This document shows, piece by piece, positions 23,335 to 32,145 of a stretch of 36,470 nt of DNA. The translations under genes and the position numbers were made by a program. Numbering within the stretch: the first letter of the stretch is position 1; each line of letters starts with the position of its first letter. Below the pieces are notes generated by a model. It made no database searches, had not been told where the DNA came from, and saw only the letters and a list, made by a program, of their open reading frames with translations. The stretch spans positions 1 through 36,470 of the forward strand of contig JAGVUA010000068.1 in the NCBI GenBank assembly GCA_019136545.1, given 5' to 3'. Source of the DNA: Betaproteobacteria bacterium. Lineage in GTDB: Bacteria > Pseudomonadota > Gammaproteobacteria > Burkholderiales > Rhodocyclaceae.

Positions 23335-25431
23335 TCAGACCTTGAAGCCCGCGACCGAGCCTTTCAGCTCGACGGCAAGATCGGCCAGCTCGCCGATCGA
23401 CTCCGCGGTCTGCTGCGTGCCCGTGGTGGTGCGCTCGGTGATGCGCAGAATGCCTTCCATCGAGGTCGCCACGGTGGTGGCGATTTCCGCCTGCGACTGG
23501 GTATCGCTCGAAATGTGCTCGATCAGCCCGGCCAGGCTGTTCGAGACGTCCGAGATTTCGGTCAGGGCCTGGCCGGCGGCATCCGACAGCCGGGCGCCCT
23601 CGACCACGCCTTGCGTCGAGCTTTCCATCGCCGAGACGGCGTCGTGGGTGTCGGCCTGGATGGTCTTGACGATGGCGGCGATCTGCTTGGTGGCTTCGCC
23701 GGAGCGCTCGGCCAGCCGCTGCACTTCTTCCGCGACCACCGAAAAGCCGCGTCCGGCCTCGCCGGCGGACGCGGCCTGAATGGCGGCGTTGAGCGCCAGC
23801 ACGTTGGTTTGCTCGGTGATGTCGGAAATCAGTTCGACGATCTCGCCGATCTCCTGCGAGGATTCGCCCAGCCGCTTGATGCGCTTGGAGGTTTCCTGGA
23901 TCTGCTGGCGGATCTCGTTCATGCCGGTGATGGCGTTCTCCACCGCCTTGGAGCCTTTTTGCGCGGCCTCCAGCGATTGGCGGGCGACGCGCACCGACTC
24001 CGTGGCACGCCGGGAGACGCCTTCCATGCTCTTGGCCATGTCCCTGACCTGGCCGCCGGCGCCGACGATCTCCCCCGACTGCCGGCGGCTGGCGCCGAGC
24101 AGTTCGTTGGAGGTCTTCTGGGCGGTCTCGGAGGCGTTGGTCAGCCGGTTGGCGGCGTCGTTGATGCGCTTGACGAGCACGGACAACTCTTCGATCGTGT
24201 AATTGACCGAGTCGGCGATGGCGCCGGTGATGTCTTCGGTGACGGTGGCGCGAACCGTGAGGTCGCCATCGGCAAGATCGCCCATTTCGTTCATCAAACG
24301 CAGAATGGCCTCCTGAGTCGCGTCCTTGGCCGCCTCGGCTTCGTGGCGTTGACGCTCCGCGACTTCGCTGCGCCGCGCCGCGTCGCTGTTGAAGAGGCGC
24401 ACGATCATGAGCAGCAGCACCAGCGCCGCAATCGCGCCGGCGACGGCGATGATCTTGGTGGACAGCGACCCGCGCGCTTCCGTGGCATAGGCGGCGCCGA
24501 GGTCGTCGAAGGCCTTCAGCAGCGGCTGGCTGTCGTTCAGCAACTGGGCGCCGGCCTGCTTGGCGGCGACGAGCGGCTGAAGGTTGGTCAGTACGCCGCC
24601 GAGCGCCTCCTGCAAGGGCTTGAATTCGCCTTCCAGCGCTTCCGCGCGGGCGCGGCCGACGCTGTCGCCGGACTGCTTCAGCGCCGCTATCTGGTCGCGG
24701 AAGCCGGTACTGTCCTTGTCGAGCTGGAAGGCCACCTCCGGCCGCAGGCCTTCCACGGTCAGCAGCGCATTGGCATTCTTGGCGATCCGTTGCACCATCA
24801 CCGCCAGCTGCGCCGCCGATGCGGCTTCGCGACCGCCGCCCAGCTTGGCATTCAGCAAGTCGTCGGCCAGCTCCTGGATCTTGGTGTCGCGGGCGTTGAT
24901 GAGGGCCACCGCTTTGCCCAGCGCCGCCAGGCTGGTTTCCTGGCCGAGCACGCTGGCGGCGTTCCGGGCCGATTTTTCCCAGGCTTCGGTCGCTGTCGCG
25001 AGCGTCGGCTGCAGGTCATCGGGCGTCGCCGGGATCGACAGGCCGTCCAGCTCGCCGCCGCGGGCCAGCGCCGTGGCGTACGCGGACATGCGGTCGCGGG
25101 CGCCGCGCAGCTCCTTGAACGCCGCACTATTGCCCTGCAGCGCCAGCGGCACGGCCTTGGCGATCTGCTGCGACAGGGTGCGCGCCTGCCCCGCGGCGGC
25201 CACCAGCGCATCGCCATTGCGTTGTTGCCGCATTTCGAACAGAACGGCGATCGCGGTGACGGCCAGCGCCGCGCCGAAAGCCAGGCCGAGCAGGCGCAGT
25301 TGCTGGGCGACCGGCTTGTCGCCGCTGGCGGGCAGGGCCGCCGATACCGATCCGGCGGCACCCGAAAAGCCGAGTCCGGCGTTCGTCGGATGATCGACGG
25401 AAGGCAGTTTGAAAGGTAGCCTGAATGCCAT
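23335..25431 (-). CDS. pilJ: PilJ, type IV pilus methyl-accepting chemotaxis receptor
   Basis: This 698-residue inner-membrane receptor has TM1 at about 46-66, a periplasmic sensor of two PilJ-type helical modules (about 67-320) and TM2 at about 325-346. A HAMP region follows, then a cytoplasmic signalling domain with the hairpin tip [21 protein letters not shown] (546-566, cited in part). It signals surface contact or pilin state to PilL through PilI. A ribosome-binding site AGGGAG precedes the ATG. No methyltransferase (pilK/cheR) or methylesterase (chpB/cheB) gene adjoins it, so methylation-based adaptation may depend on enzymes encoded elsewhere. Confidence 0.95.
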   Translation of the reverse strand: MAFRLPFKLPSVDHPTNAGLGFSGAAGSVSAALPASGDKPVAQQLRLLGLAFGAALAVTAIAVLFEMRQQRNGDALVAAAGQARTLSQQIAKAVPLALQGNSAAFKELRGARDRMSAYATALARGGELDGLSIPATPDDLQPTLATATEAWEKSARNAASVLGQETSLAALGKAVALINARDTKIQELADDLLNAKLGGGREAASAAQLAVMVQRIAKNANALLTVEGLRPEVAFQLDKDSTGFRDQIAALKQSGDSVGRARAEALEGEFKPLQEALGGVLTNLQPLVAAKQAGAQLLNDSQPLLKAFDDLGAAYATEARGSLSTKIIAVAGAIAALVLLLMIVRLFNSDAARRSEVAERQRHEAEAAKDATQEAILRLMNEMGDLADGDLTVRATVTEDITGAIADSVNYTIEELSVLVKRINDAANRLTNASETAQKTSNELLGASRRQSGEIVGAGGQVRDMAKSMEGVSRRATESVRVARQSLEAAQKGSKAVENAITGMNEIRQQIQETSKRIKRLGESSQEIGEIVELISDITEQTNVLALNAAIQAASAGEAGRGFSVVAEEVQRLAERSGEATKQIAAIVKTIQADTHDAVSAMESSTQGVVEGARLSDAAGQALTEISDVSNSLAGLIEHISSDTQSQAEIATTVATSMEGILRITERTTTGTQQTAESIGELADLAVELKGSVAGFKV

Positions 25432-25461
25432 GTGATTCTCCCTGCTAGCTTTTCGACAAGA

Positions 25462-25974
25462 TCAAGAGCCGACGTCCAGGAATGCTGGATCGGCAAGAAG
25501 CGCCCGGAGCTTGAGCAGCGTCCATTGGCGCCCTTGCGCATCCTGGCGACGGATGCCGGCCCATCCGGGGCGATCGCCTTCGACCGCGACGGGCTCGAGG
25601 TCGTCGATGTTCTTCAGGCCCAGCGTCCGATCCATCAATAGCGCGCTGTTGATGCCGTGGCGCGCGCCCACCAACAGCAGGCGGGTGTCGGCGTTGCGCC
25701 GCGTCGGCTCGCCGCCGCGAAAGGCCGAGAAATCGACGACGCTGTAGAGCATGCCGCGCACGTTGGCGATGCCGGCGAACCAGGGTTTGGTCAGGGGCAC
25801 CGTCGTGAGGGGCGGCACCGGCAGCACCTCGCCCGAGTCGGACAGGTCGAGCAGCCACAGGTCGTTGCCCGATTCGACGCCCAGCAACGCCTGGCGCGCT
25901 TCGCCCCGCTGCGCCGAAGCCAGCCGCTGCGCGAGGCTTTCCTGGAATTCGCGCAGACTGATGCGCTTGGCCAT
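25462..25974 (-). CDS. pilI: PilI, CheW-like adaptor protein
   Basis: This 170-residue cytoplasmic scaffold couples receptor PilJ to kinase PilL. The CheW fold is recognisable from LLGVESGNDLWLLDLSDSGEVLPVPP, VPLTKPWFAGIANVRGMLYSVVDFSAFRG and LLLVGARHGINSALLMDRTLGLKNIDDLEP (each cited in part). It starts 6 bases after pilH ends and precedes pilJ by 30 bases. The order pilG-pilH-pilI-pilJ matches Pseudomonas. Confidence 0.94.
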   Translation of the reverse strand: MAKRISLREFQESLAQRLASAQRGEARQALLGVESGNDLWLLDLSDSGEVLPVPPLTTVPLTKPWFAGIANVRGMLYSVVDFSAFRGGEPTRRNADTRLLLVGARHGINSALLMDRTLGLKNIDDLEPVAVEGDRPGWAGIRRQDAQGRQWTLLKLRALLADPAFLDVGS

Positions 25975-25980
25975 CGACGG

Positions 25981-26346
25981 CTAACCCAGCGCCGCGATCT
26001 TGGCCAGCAAGGCGCTGGCATCGATCGGCTTGACCAGATAATCGCTGGCGCCCTGCCGTATGCCCCAGATCTTGTCGGTTTCCTGGCCCTTGCTGGTGCA
26101 CATGATCACCGGGATGTCGCGCGTGGCCTCGTCGCGCGTGATGGTCCGCGTCGCCTGGTAGCCGTTCATGCCCGGCATCACCACGTCCATCAGAATCAGG
26201 TCGGGCAGTTCGCGCTTGGCCAAGTCGACGGCCTGCTCGCCGCTGGTGGCGGCGACCACGTGATAGCCGGCCTTTTGCAAGGCCTCGGTGAGCACGTGGC
26301 GTTCCGTCGGTGAATCGTCGACAACGAGAATCTTCTTCACAGGCAT
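25981..26346 (-). CDS. pilH: PilH, single-domain response regulator
   Basis: This 121-residue CheY-like receiver has acidic pocket D10/D11, phospho-acceptor D54 (LILMDVVMPGMNG), the T/S position in IMCTSK and K106 (LVKP). KGQETDKIWGIRQGASDYLVKP is the PilH-type alpha4 region. No output domain is present. In Pseudomonas PilH acts on pilus retraction or as a phosphate sink opposing PilG. A ribosome-binding site GAGAGGA lies upstream. Confidence 0.95.
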   Translation of the reverse strand: MPVKKILVVDDSPTERHVLTEALQKAGYHVVAATSGEQAVDLAKRELPDLILMDVVMPGMNGYQATRTITRDEATRDIPVIMCTSKGQETDKIWGIRQGASDYLVKPIDASALLAKIAALG

Positions 26347-26361
26347 GGCGGTTTCCTCTCG

Positions 26362-26760
26362 TTACGAACGCCGCCGCGCCAGGTGGGCGGCGACCGTTTT
26401 CAGGAGGCTGTCCTTGGTGAATGGCTTGGTCAGGTACTCGTCCGAGCCGACCATGCGACCGCGGGCGCGGTCGAACAGCCCGTCCTTCGACGACAGCATG
26501 ATCACCGGCGTGCCGGCCAGGCGCGGATTCTTCTTGATCAGCGCGCAGGTCTGGTAGCCGTCCAGCCGAGGCATCAGGATGTCGCAGAAAATCACGTCCG
26601 GATGGTGGTCGGCGATCTTGGCCAAGGCGTCGAATCCGTCTTCCGCCAGCACCACCTGATAACCCGATTGGACCAGAAAAATCTCCGCGCTCTTGCGTAT
26701 GGTGTTCGAGTCGTCGATCACCATCACCTTGATGCCGTTCCGATTGGCCATGTCGCTCAC
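26362..26760 (-). CDS. pilG: PilG, single-domain response regulator
   Basis: This 132-residue CheY-like receiver is the first gene of the operon, with acidic pocket D16/D17, phospho-acceptor D60 (VIFCDILMPRLDGYQ), S90/S91 after IML and K112 (YLTKPF). SSKDGLFDRARGRMVGSDEYLTKPF, cited in part, is the PilG signature. In Pseudomonas PilG promotes pilus extension through PilB. I prefer the GTG at 26760 over the ATG at 26751, because AAGGAGG is 8 bases before the GTG but 17 before the ATG. Confidence 0.95.
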   Translation of the reverse strand: MSDMANRNGIKVMVIDDSNTIRKSAEIFLVQSGYQVVLAEDGFDALAKIADHHPDVIFCDILMPRLDGYQTCALIKKNPRLAGTPVIMLSSKDGLFDRARGRMVGSDEYLTKPFTKDSLLKTVAAHLARRRS

Positions 26761-26768
26761 GCGCTGTT

Positions 26769-26775
26769 CCTCCTT
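26769..26775 (-). promoter_or_regulatory. Shine-Dalgarno sequence that selects the pilG GTG start
   Basis: The complement of 26769-26775 is AAGGAGG, a full-consensus ribosome-binding site 8 bases upstream of the GTG at 26760. The spacing decides the start in favour of GTG. Confidence 0.75.
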
Positions 26776-26838
26776 CGCGGCAGCCGGATGGATTGCCGGA
26801 TCGGAGCCCCGGCCTTCCGGCTGTCTTGAACCGAAACC

Positions 26839-26867
26839 ATGTTATCGCCGAAATACTGATTCGGCAA
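26839..26867 (-). promoter_or_regulatory. Putative pilG operon promoter containing a palindrome
   Basis: On the minus strand TTGCCG (complement of 26862-26867) and TAACAT (complement of 26839-26844) are 17 bases apart, each matching the sigma-70 consensus at four of six positions. The spacer includes an inverted repeat, GCCGAA (26847-26852) and TTCGGC (26860-26865) with a 7-base gap, which could be an operator. The rest of the 236-base gap (26761-26996) has a TAGAAT (26936-26941) that might serve thiD. No rubredoxin gene or thi-box riboswitch is seen in it. Confidence 0.35.
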
Positions 26868-26996
26868 TGGCTTGCGGCCGAGTATTAAGAGAAAATCGAG
26901 GTATGGCGGCGCCGGGTCGGGCGAATCGTTTCAGTTAGAATCGACGCGTATCCCTTTCCCATCGCATCCGCCGGCGCCGGCGGCCAATCTGCACTG

Positions 26997-27863
26997 ATGA
27001 GCGTCGAACAGGAACTTCCGCCCCCGATGGTCCTCACCTTCGCGGCCTCCGATCCCACCGGCGGCGCCGGCATCCAGGCGGATCTGCTGACCTTGGCCAG
27101 CCTGGGCTGCCATCCCTTGTCCGTCGTCACGGCGCTGACGGTTCAGGACACCGCCGGCGTCGATGCCCTCATGGCGGTCGACGCCGGTTGGGTGGCGGAC
27201 CAGGCGCGCGCCCTGCTGGAGGACATGCCGGTGGCCGCCTTCAAGCTCGGCCTGCTCGGCAGCGTCGAGACCATCGCCGCCATTGCCGAGATCGTCAGCG
27301 ATTACCCCTACGTGCCGCTGGTGTTCGATCCGGTGCTGGCGTCCGGCCGCGGCGATCAGCTGGCCGACGAGGGCATGGTCGACGCGATGATCGACCTGCT
27401 GCTGCCGCGCGCCGCCATCATCACGCCGAACAGCATGGAGGCGCGGCGCCTGGTGCTGGACGACGACAACGAGGGTGACGAGAGCGACGAAGGCGACGGC
27501 GACGGCACCCGGCCGACGCTGCCCGAGTGCGCCCGGCGCCTGATCAATGCCGGCGCCGAGCACGTGCTGATCACCGGCACGCATGAAAACACGCCGCGGG
27601 TGGTCAATACGCTGTACGGCCCGCGCGGCAGGATGCGCGAGGACGTTTGGGACCGGCTGCCGGGCAGCTATCACGGCTCCGGTTGCACCCTGGCCTCGGC
27701 CATCGCGGCCAACCTGGCCAATGGTTTCGAGATCGAGCCGGCAGTGCGCGAGGCGCAGGCGTACACCTGGCGGGCGCTGGCGGCCGGCTTCCGGCCGGGC
27801 ATGGGGCAATACCTGCCGGATCGGTTCTTCTGGGCGCGCCAGGAGGCGTGCGACGATGACTGA
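26997..27863 (+). CDS. thiD: ThiD, hydroxymethylpyrimidine (phosphate) kinase
   Basis: This 288-residue ribokinase-fold enzyme phosphorylates HMP and HMP-P for thiamine synthesis. LTFAASDPTGGAGIQADL at 13-30, VVTALTVQDT, VFDPVLASGRG and the anion-hole GSGC (Cys230) are all present. An odd feature is a 16-residue acidic run at 155-170 (starts DDDNEGDESDEG, mixed Asp/Glu/Gly), where ThiD proteins normally have a short loop after PNSMEARRL. It overlaps thiE by 8 bases, and thiE and hemL follow in one transcription unit. Confidence 0.93.
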   Translation: MSVEQELPPPMVLTFAASDPTGGAGIQADLLTLASLGCHPLSVVTALTVQDTAGVDALMAVDAGWVADQARALLEDMPVAAFKLGLLGSVETIAAIAEIVSDYPYVPLVFDPVLASGRGDQLADEGMVDAMIDLLLPRAAIITPNSMEARRLVLDDDNEGDESDEGDGDGTRPTLPECARRLINAGAEHVLITGTHENTPRVVNTLYGPRGRMREDVWDRLPGSYHGSGCTLASAIAANLANGFEIEPAVREAQAYTWRALAAGFRPGMGQYLPDRFFWARQEACDDD

Positions 27864-28485
27864 CTTTCGCGAAGCGCTGCGCGGCCTCTACGCCGTCACG
27901 CCGGACGATCGCCCGCCAGAGCATCTCTTGGCGCTGGTCGAAGCGGCGCTGGCCGGCGGCGTCCGCCTGGTCCAGTATCGCAACAAGCACGCGCCGATCG
28001 AACCGCGCCGCGCCCAGGCGGCCGAACTGCTGGGGCTGTGTCGCCGCTACGGCGCCCGGCTGATCATCAACGACGATGTCTGGCTCGCGGTGGAAATCGG
28101 CGCCGACGGCGCCCACGTCGGCCGCGACGACCTCGATCTGCGCGCCGCGCGCGAAGCGCTCGGCGCCCGGCGCATCCTCGGCGTGTCGTGCTATGCCGAC
28201 CTCGACCGCGTCGAAGCCGCGGCGCGCGTCGGCGCCGACTACGTTGGCATCGGCAGCATGTTCCCGTCCACCACCAAGCCGGCCGCCACCTCGGCGCCGC
28301 CGGCACTGCTCGGCGAGGCGCGCCGCCGCTTCGACATCCCGGTGGCCGCCATCGGCGGCATCACCGTCCGCAACGCGCCGGAAATCGTCGCCGCCGGCGC
28401 CGACATGGTCGCAGTGGTCAGCGACCTGTTCGACGCCAACGATGTTGGCCGGCGCGCGACGGAATTCCAGAACCTGTTTGATTGA
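27856..28485 (+). CDS. thiE: ThiE, thiamine-phosphate synthase
   Basis: This 209-residue TIM-barrel enzyme joins HMP-PP with thiazole phosphate to form thiamine phosphate. [34 protein letters not shown] (cited in part), [21 protein letters not shown] and VAAIGGI are all in place. The ATG at 27856 overlaps the thiD stop by 8 bases. The start region also holds a copy of the repeated motif on the minus strand (27860-27868). Confidence 0.95.
   Translation: MTDFREALRGLYAVTPDDRPPEHLLALVEAALAGGVRLVQYRNKHAPIEPRRAQAAELLGLCRRYGARLIINDDVWLAVEIGADGAHVGRDDLDLRAAREALGARRILGVSCYADLDRVEAAARVGADYVGIGSMFPSTTKPAATSAPPALLGEARRRFDIPVAAIGGITVRNAPEIVAAGADMVAVVSDLFDANDVGRRATEFQNLFD
27860..27868 (-). repeat. Repeated motif site 9 (GAAAGTCAG)
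   Basis: Antisense, across the overlap of the thiD end and the thiE start (thiE reads Met-Thr-Asp-Phe here). Core-only copy. Confidence 0.45.
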
Positions 28486-28505
28486 AAGAGAAAGCAGAAA
28501 CCGCC

Positions 28506-29789
28506 ATGACCCGCAACGAAGAGCTGTTTGCCCGCGCCCAGAACACCATTCCCGGCGGCGTCAATTCGCCGGTGCGCGCCTTCCGTTCCGTCGGCGGCAC
28601 GCCGCGTTTCTTCACGCGCGGCGAAGGCGCCTGCGTTTGGGATGCCGACGGCCGGCGCTACATCGATTACGTCGGCTCCTGGGGGCCGCTGATTCTCGGC
28701 CATGCCGACCCGGACGTGGTCGCCGCCGTCCAGCAGGCGGCCGCCCGGGGCTTGTCGTTCGGCGCGCCGACCGAGGCCGAGATCGAACTCGCCGAGCTGC
28801 TGGTCGAACTGGTGCCGAGCATGGACATGGTGCGCCTGGTGTCCTCGGGCACCGAAGCCACCATGAGCGCGATCCGCCTCGCCCGCGGCTTCACGGGCCG
28901 CGACAAGATCATCAAGTTCGAAGGCTGCTATCACGGCCATGCCGACAGCCTGCTGGTCAAGGCCGGTTCGGGCGCCCTGACCTTCGGCAATCCCTCGTCC
29001 GAAGGCGTGCCGGCCGATCTGGCGCGCGACACGCTGGTGCTCGACTACAACGCGCCGCACGAACTGGCGCGCGCGTTTCACGAGCATGGCCGCGATATCG
29101 CCTGCGTCATCGTCGAGCCCGTCGCCGGCAACATGAATCTGGTGGCGCCGCGCCCGGAGTTTCTCGAGGCGATGCGCAAGCTGTGCGACCAGTACGGCGC
29201 GGTGCTGATCTTCGACGAAGTGATGACCGGCTTTCGCGTCGGCCTCGGCAGCGCCCAGGGTCTTTTCGGCATGCGGCCCGATCTCTCGACCTTCGGCAAG
29301 ATCGTCGGCGGCGGCATGCCGCTCGGCGCCTTCGGCGGCCGGCGCGACATCATGTCCAGGATCGCGCCGCTCGGTCCGGTCTACCAGGCCGGCACGCTTT
29401 CCGGCAATCCCCTCTCCGTCGCCGCCGGCCTGGCGACTTTGAGGAAGATACGGGTCGCCGGCTTCCACGAGGCGCTGGCGGCGAAGACCCGGGCGCTGGT
29501 CGACGGCCTGCAGCAGGCGGCGCACCGGCAAGGCGTGACGTTTTCGGCGCAATCGGTGGGCGGCATGTTCGGCCTCTATTTCGCGCCGCAAGCGCCCGCC
29601 ACTTATGCCGAAGTGATGAAGGCCGACAAGGAAGCCTTCAATCGGTTTTTCCACGCGATGCTGGAAAAAGGCGTGTATTTGGCGCCCTCGGCCTTCGAAG
29701 CGGGTTTCGTTTCCTCGGTGCACAGCGAGGCCGACCTCGCCGCGACCATCGCGGCGGCGGCGGCGGTGTTTGCCGATATGACGAAATAG
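28506..29789 (+). CDS. hemL: HemL, glutamate-1-semialdehyde 2,1-aminomutase
   Basis: This 427-residue PLP enzyme converts glutamate-1-semialdehyde to 5-aminolevulinate in tetrapyrrole synthesis. [11 protein letters not shown] near the N-terminus, [27 protein letters not shown] and the PLP lysine K265 in [12 protein letters not shown] are diagnostic. The ATG at 28506 gives the family length; an upstream in-frame TTG at 28482 would add eight residues. It follows thiE by 20 bases. Confidence 0.97.
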   Translation: MTRNEELFARAQNTIPGGVNSPVRAFRSVGGTPRFFTRGEGACVWDADGRRYIDYVGSWGPLILGHADPDVVAAVQQAAARGLSFGAPTEAEIELAELLVELVPSMDMVRLVSSGTEATMSAIRLARGFTGRDKIIKFEGCYHGHADSLLVKAGSGALTFGNPSSEGVPADLARDTLVLDYNAPHELARAFHEHGRDIACVIVEPVAGNMNLVAPRPEFLEAMRKLCDQYGAVLIFDEVMTGFRVGLGSAQGLFGMRPDLSTFGKIVGGGMPLGAFGGRRDIMSRIAPLGPVYQAGTLSGNPLSVAAGLATLRKIRVAGFHEALAAKTRALVDGLQQAAHRQGVTFSAQSVGGMFGLYFAPQAPATYAEVMKADKEAFNRFFHAMLEKGVYLAPSAFEAGFVSSVHSEADLAATIAAAAAVFADMTK

Positions 29790-29833
29790 GCTATCGTCGC
29801 GGCATCCGGCATTTCTATTCGGAGGTGCATGCC

Positions 29834-30631
29834 ATGCGAATCCTGGTTTCCGGATGGCGGCGAATCGCCGCGGTCCTTGTCTTGGCCGCTTGGGCCGGCG
29901 TCGCTTCGGCCCAGATCACCGACATCCACTCGGCGATCAACAAGGCGGGCCGTCAGCGCATGCTGTCGCAGCGCATGGCCAAGGCCTACTTCCAACTCGG
30001 TCAGGCCGTCGATGTCGAGCGCTCGCAGCGGGTGCTGGACAGCTCGATTGCGCTGTTCGACCGGCAGCTGGTGGAACTGAAGAATTACGCGCCGACGCCG
30101 GAGATTCGCGACACCTACCTGTCCTTGCAGCAGTCGTGGCTCGCCTACAAGGATGCGCTGGTCGGCGCGACGCCGAGCAAGACCGGGGGCAAGACGGTGC
30201 TGGCGCTGTCCGAGGATGTGCTGAAACTGGCGCATCAAGGTACCGGCCAGCTGGAAAAACATGCCGGCTCCAACACCGGACGACTGGTGAATATCGCGGG
30301 TCGCCAACGCATGCTGTCGCAGCGCATGGCCAAGTTCTACCAAGCCATCGGCTGGGGCGTGGGCGACGGCGCCTCGTCGGGCGAGCTCGAAAAGGCGCGC
30401 AAGGAATTCATTGCCGCCCACGAGGAGCTGAGGAAAGCGGGTGGCGAGTCGGGGCCCCTGAAGGAATCCCTGGAGCGCGTCGGCCGGCAGTGGATCTTCT
30501 TCGATGCCGCGCTGGGCCAGCGCGGTGGCGATCGCCGCTCCTATTTCGCCATGGACGTCGCGGCGGCGAGCGAACTGATCCTGCAGGAAATGGAAACCGC
30601 CGTCGGCCTGTTCGAAAAACTGCCGAAGTGA
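29834..30631 (+). CDS. Secreted protein with two tandem PilJ-type sensor modules
   Basis: This 265-residue protein has a Sec signal peptide (residues 1-26, cleavage after ASA). Two helical modules each start with the identical 12-residue motif GRQRMLSQRMAK (39-50 and 156-167). This is the core of the type IV pili methyl-accepting chemotaxis transducer N-terminal domain, also found in NarX-like nitrate sensors. There is no transmembrane helix after the signal peptide, no HAMP and no kinase or receptor domain, so it is predicted to be periplasmic and free. The 27 bases encoding the motif core are identical between copies (29957-29983 and 30308-30334). GGAGG lies 8 bases before the ATG. It may bind a ligand or compete with a membrane sensor; the function is unknown. 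Confidence 0.82.
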   Translation: MRILVSGWRRIAAVLVLAAWAGVASAQITDIHSAINKAGRQRMLSQRMAKAYFQLGQAVDVERSQRVLDSSIALFDRQLVELKNYAPTPEIRDTYLSLQQSWLAYKDALVGATPSKTGGKTVLALSEDVLKLAHQGTGQLEKHAGSNTGRLVNIAGRQRMLSQRMAKFYQAIGWGVGDGASSGELEKARKEFIAAHEELRKAGGESGPLKESLERVGRQWIFFDAALGQRGGDRRSYFAMDVAAASELILQEMETAVGLFEKLPK

Positions 30632-30635
30632 GGCG

Positions 30636-30650
30636 GGCCGCGGCGCGGCC
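30636..30650. terminator. Short GC hairpin between two convergent genes
   Basis: GGCCGC (30636-30641) and GCGGCC (30645-30650) flank a 3-base loop in the 21-base gap between the PilJ-module gene and mgtE, which converge here. No T run is present, so it is weak support for a shared transcription end. Confidence 0.35.
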
Positions 30651-30652
30651 GG

Positions 30653-32101
30653 CTAGAGCAGGAACAGGGTGGCCAGGCCGAGAAAAATGAAGAAGCCGCC
30701 GGAATCGGTGACGGCGGTGATCATGACCGAGGAGCCCATGGCCGGGTCGCGCCCCAGCTTGCGCAAGGTCATCGGAATGGCTACGCCGACGGCGGCGGCC
30801 ACCAGCAGATTCAAGGTCATCGCCGCGGTCATGACCGCACCGAGCCGGATGTCCTTGTAAAGCCACCAGGCCAGCAGCCCGAGCAGCCCGCCCCAGATCA
30901 GGCCGTTGAACAGCGCCACGCCGGCCTCCTTGCGGTACAGCCACCGCTCCGAGTTTTCGCCAACCTGGCCGAGGGCGATGGCGCGCACGATCATGGTGAT
31001 GGTCTGGTTGCCGGAATTGCCGCCGATGCCCGCGACGATAGGCATCAATGCCGCCAGCGCCACCAGCTTCTCGATCGAACCTTCGAAGGCGCCGATGACG
31101 CGCGAGGCGATGAAGGCCGTGACCAGATTGATGGCCAGCCATTGCCAGCGGTTCTTCACCGAATCCCAGATGGAGGCGAACACGTCCTCCTCTTCCTTCA
31201 AGCCGGCCTGGGCCAGCTGTTCGGCCTCCGCTTCCTCGCGGATGTGGTCGAGCACGGCGTTGACCGTCAGGCGGCCCACCAGCTTGCCGGCACTGTCGAT
31301 GACCGCCGCCGAGACCAGGTCGTAACGCTCGAAGGCCTGGGCCGCGTCGTCCGCCGCGTCGGTGGCCAGCAGCGTCAGGGCGTCGGTCTGCATCAACGCC
31401 GATACCTGGACGTCGGGATCGTTGACCAGCAGGACGTCGAGCGGCAGGACGCCGTGCAGGTGCTCGTCGCGATCGACGACGAACAGCTGGTCGGTGTGGT
31501 CGGGCAAATCGTCGAAACGGCGCAGATAGCGCAGGACGACTTCCAGGCTGACGTCCTCGCGCACGGAGACCAGGTCGAAGTCCATCAGCGCGCCGACCGA
31601 GCCCTCCGTGTAGGACATTGCCGCCCGCAACTGCTCGCGTTCTTCGGTGTCGAGGGAGCGGAAGACGTCGTCGATGACCTCGGTCGGCAGGTCGGGCGCC
31701 AGGTCGGCGAGTTCGTCGGCGTCGAGCTGCTCGGCGGCGGCTACCAGTTCCGCCGGCGCCATGCTCTCGATGAGCGATTCGCGCACGGCATCCGAGACTT
31801 CGAGCAGGATCTCGCCGTCCCGCTCGGCCTTGACCAGGTCCCAGACCAGGATGCGCTCGTCGCGCGGCAGCGCCTCGAGGATGTAGGCGATGTCCGCCGG
31901 GTGCAGGCTGTCCAGCTTGGCCTGAAGCTGGGTCAGATGCTGTTTGTGCACCAGCGTCTCGACGAGGTCATGGCGCGGCATGTCCTGCCGATGCACCAGG
32001 TCTTCGACGATTTTTTGGCGCGCGAGCAACTGTTGCACCTCCTTGAGGTGCAATATCAGTTCATCCTGATCCTGGTGGCGGAATTCTTCGGTCTCGGCCA
32101 T
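30653..32101 (-). CDS. mgtE: MgtE family magnesium transporter
   Basis: This 482-residue channel-type Mg2+ transporter has an N-terminal Mg-sensing helical domain (about 30-160, with LDSLHPADIAYILEALP and DVFRSLD). Two CBS domains follow (about 165-290), then a membrane domain of about five helices (315-482) with the signature GGNSGNQT and a second motif, MGSSVMITAVTDSGGFFIFLGLA (cited in part). The acidic-rich N-domain is typical of Mg gating. It stands alone: a TAGAAT on the minus strand (complement of 32126-32131) could be its -10. Confidence 0.95.
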   Translation of the reverse strand: MAETEEFRHQDQDELILHLKEVQQLLARQKIVEDLVHRQDMPRHDLVETLVHKQHLTQLQAKLDSLHPADIAYILEALPRDERILVWDLVKAERDGEILLEVSDAVRESLIESMAPAELVAAAEQLDADELADLAPDLPTEVIDDVFRSLDTEEREQLRAAMSYTEGSVGALMDFDLVSVREDVSLEVVLRYLRRFDDLPDHTDQLFVVDRDEHLHGVLPLDVLLVNDPDVQVSALMQTDALTLLATDAADDAAQAFERYDLVSAAVIDSAGKLVGRLTVNAVLDHIREEAEAEQLAQAGLKEEEDVFASIWDSVKNRWQWLAINLVTAFIASRVIGAFEGSIEKLVALAALMPIVAGIGGNSGNQTITMIVRAIALGQVGENSERWLYRKEAGVALFNGLIWGGLLGLLAWWLYKDIRLGAVMTAAMTLNLLVAAAVGVAIPMTLRKLGRDPAMGSSVMITAVTDSGGFFIFLGLATLFLL

Positions 32102-32145
32102 GACGGGTGCTCGGGCAAGCCCCGAATTCTACGCGCCGCGATCGG

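Noticed and set aside
23029-25419. A 796-codon open frame opposite pilJ
   Set aside because: Antisense shadow of a well-supported receptor gene. Its composition is low-complexity, and there is no start context or domain.
26761-26996. Rubredoxin gene or TPP riboswitch before thiD
   Set aside because: Some relatives have a rubredoxin gene near pilG/thiD, so I looked for CxxC motifs and for thi-box sequences. Neither is present in this gap.
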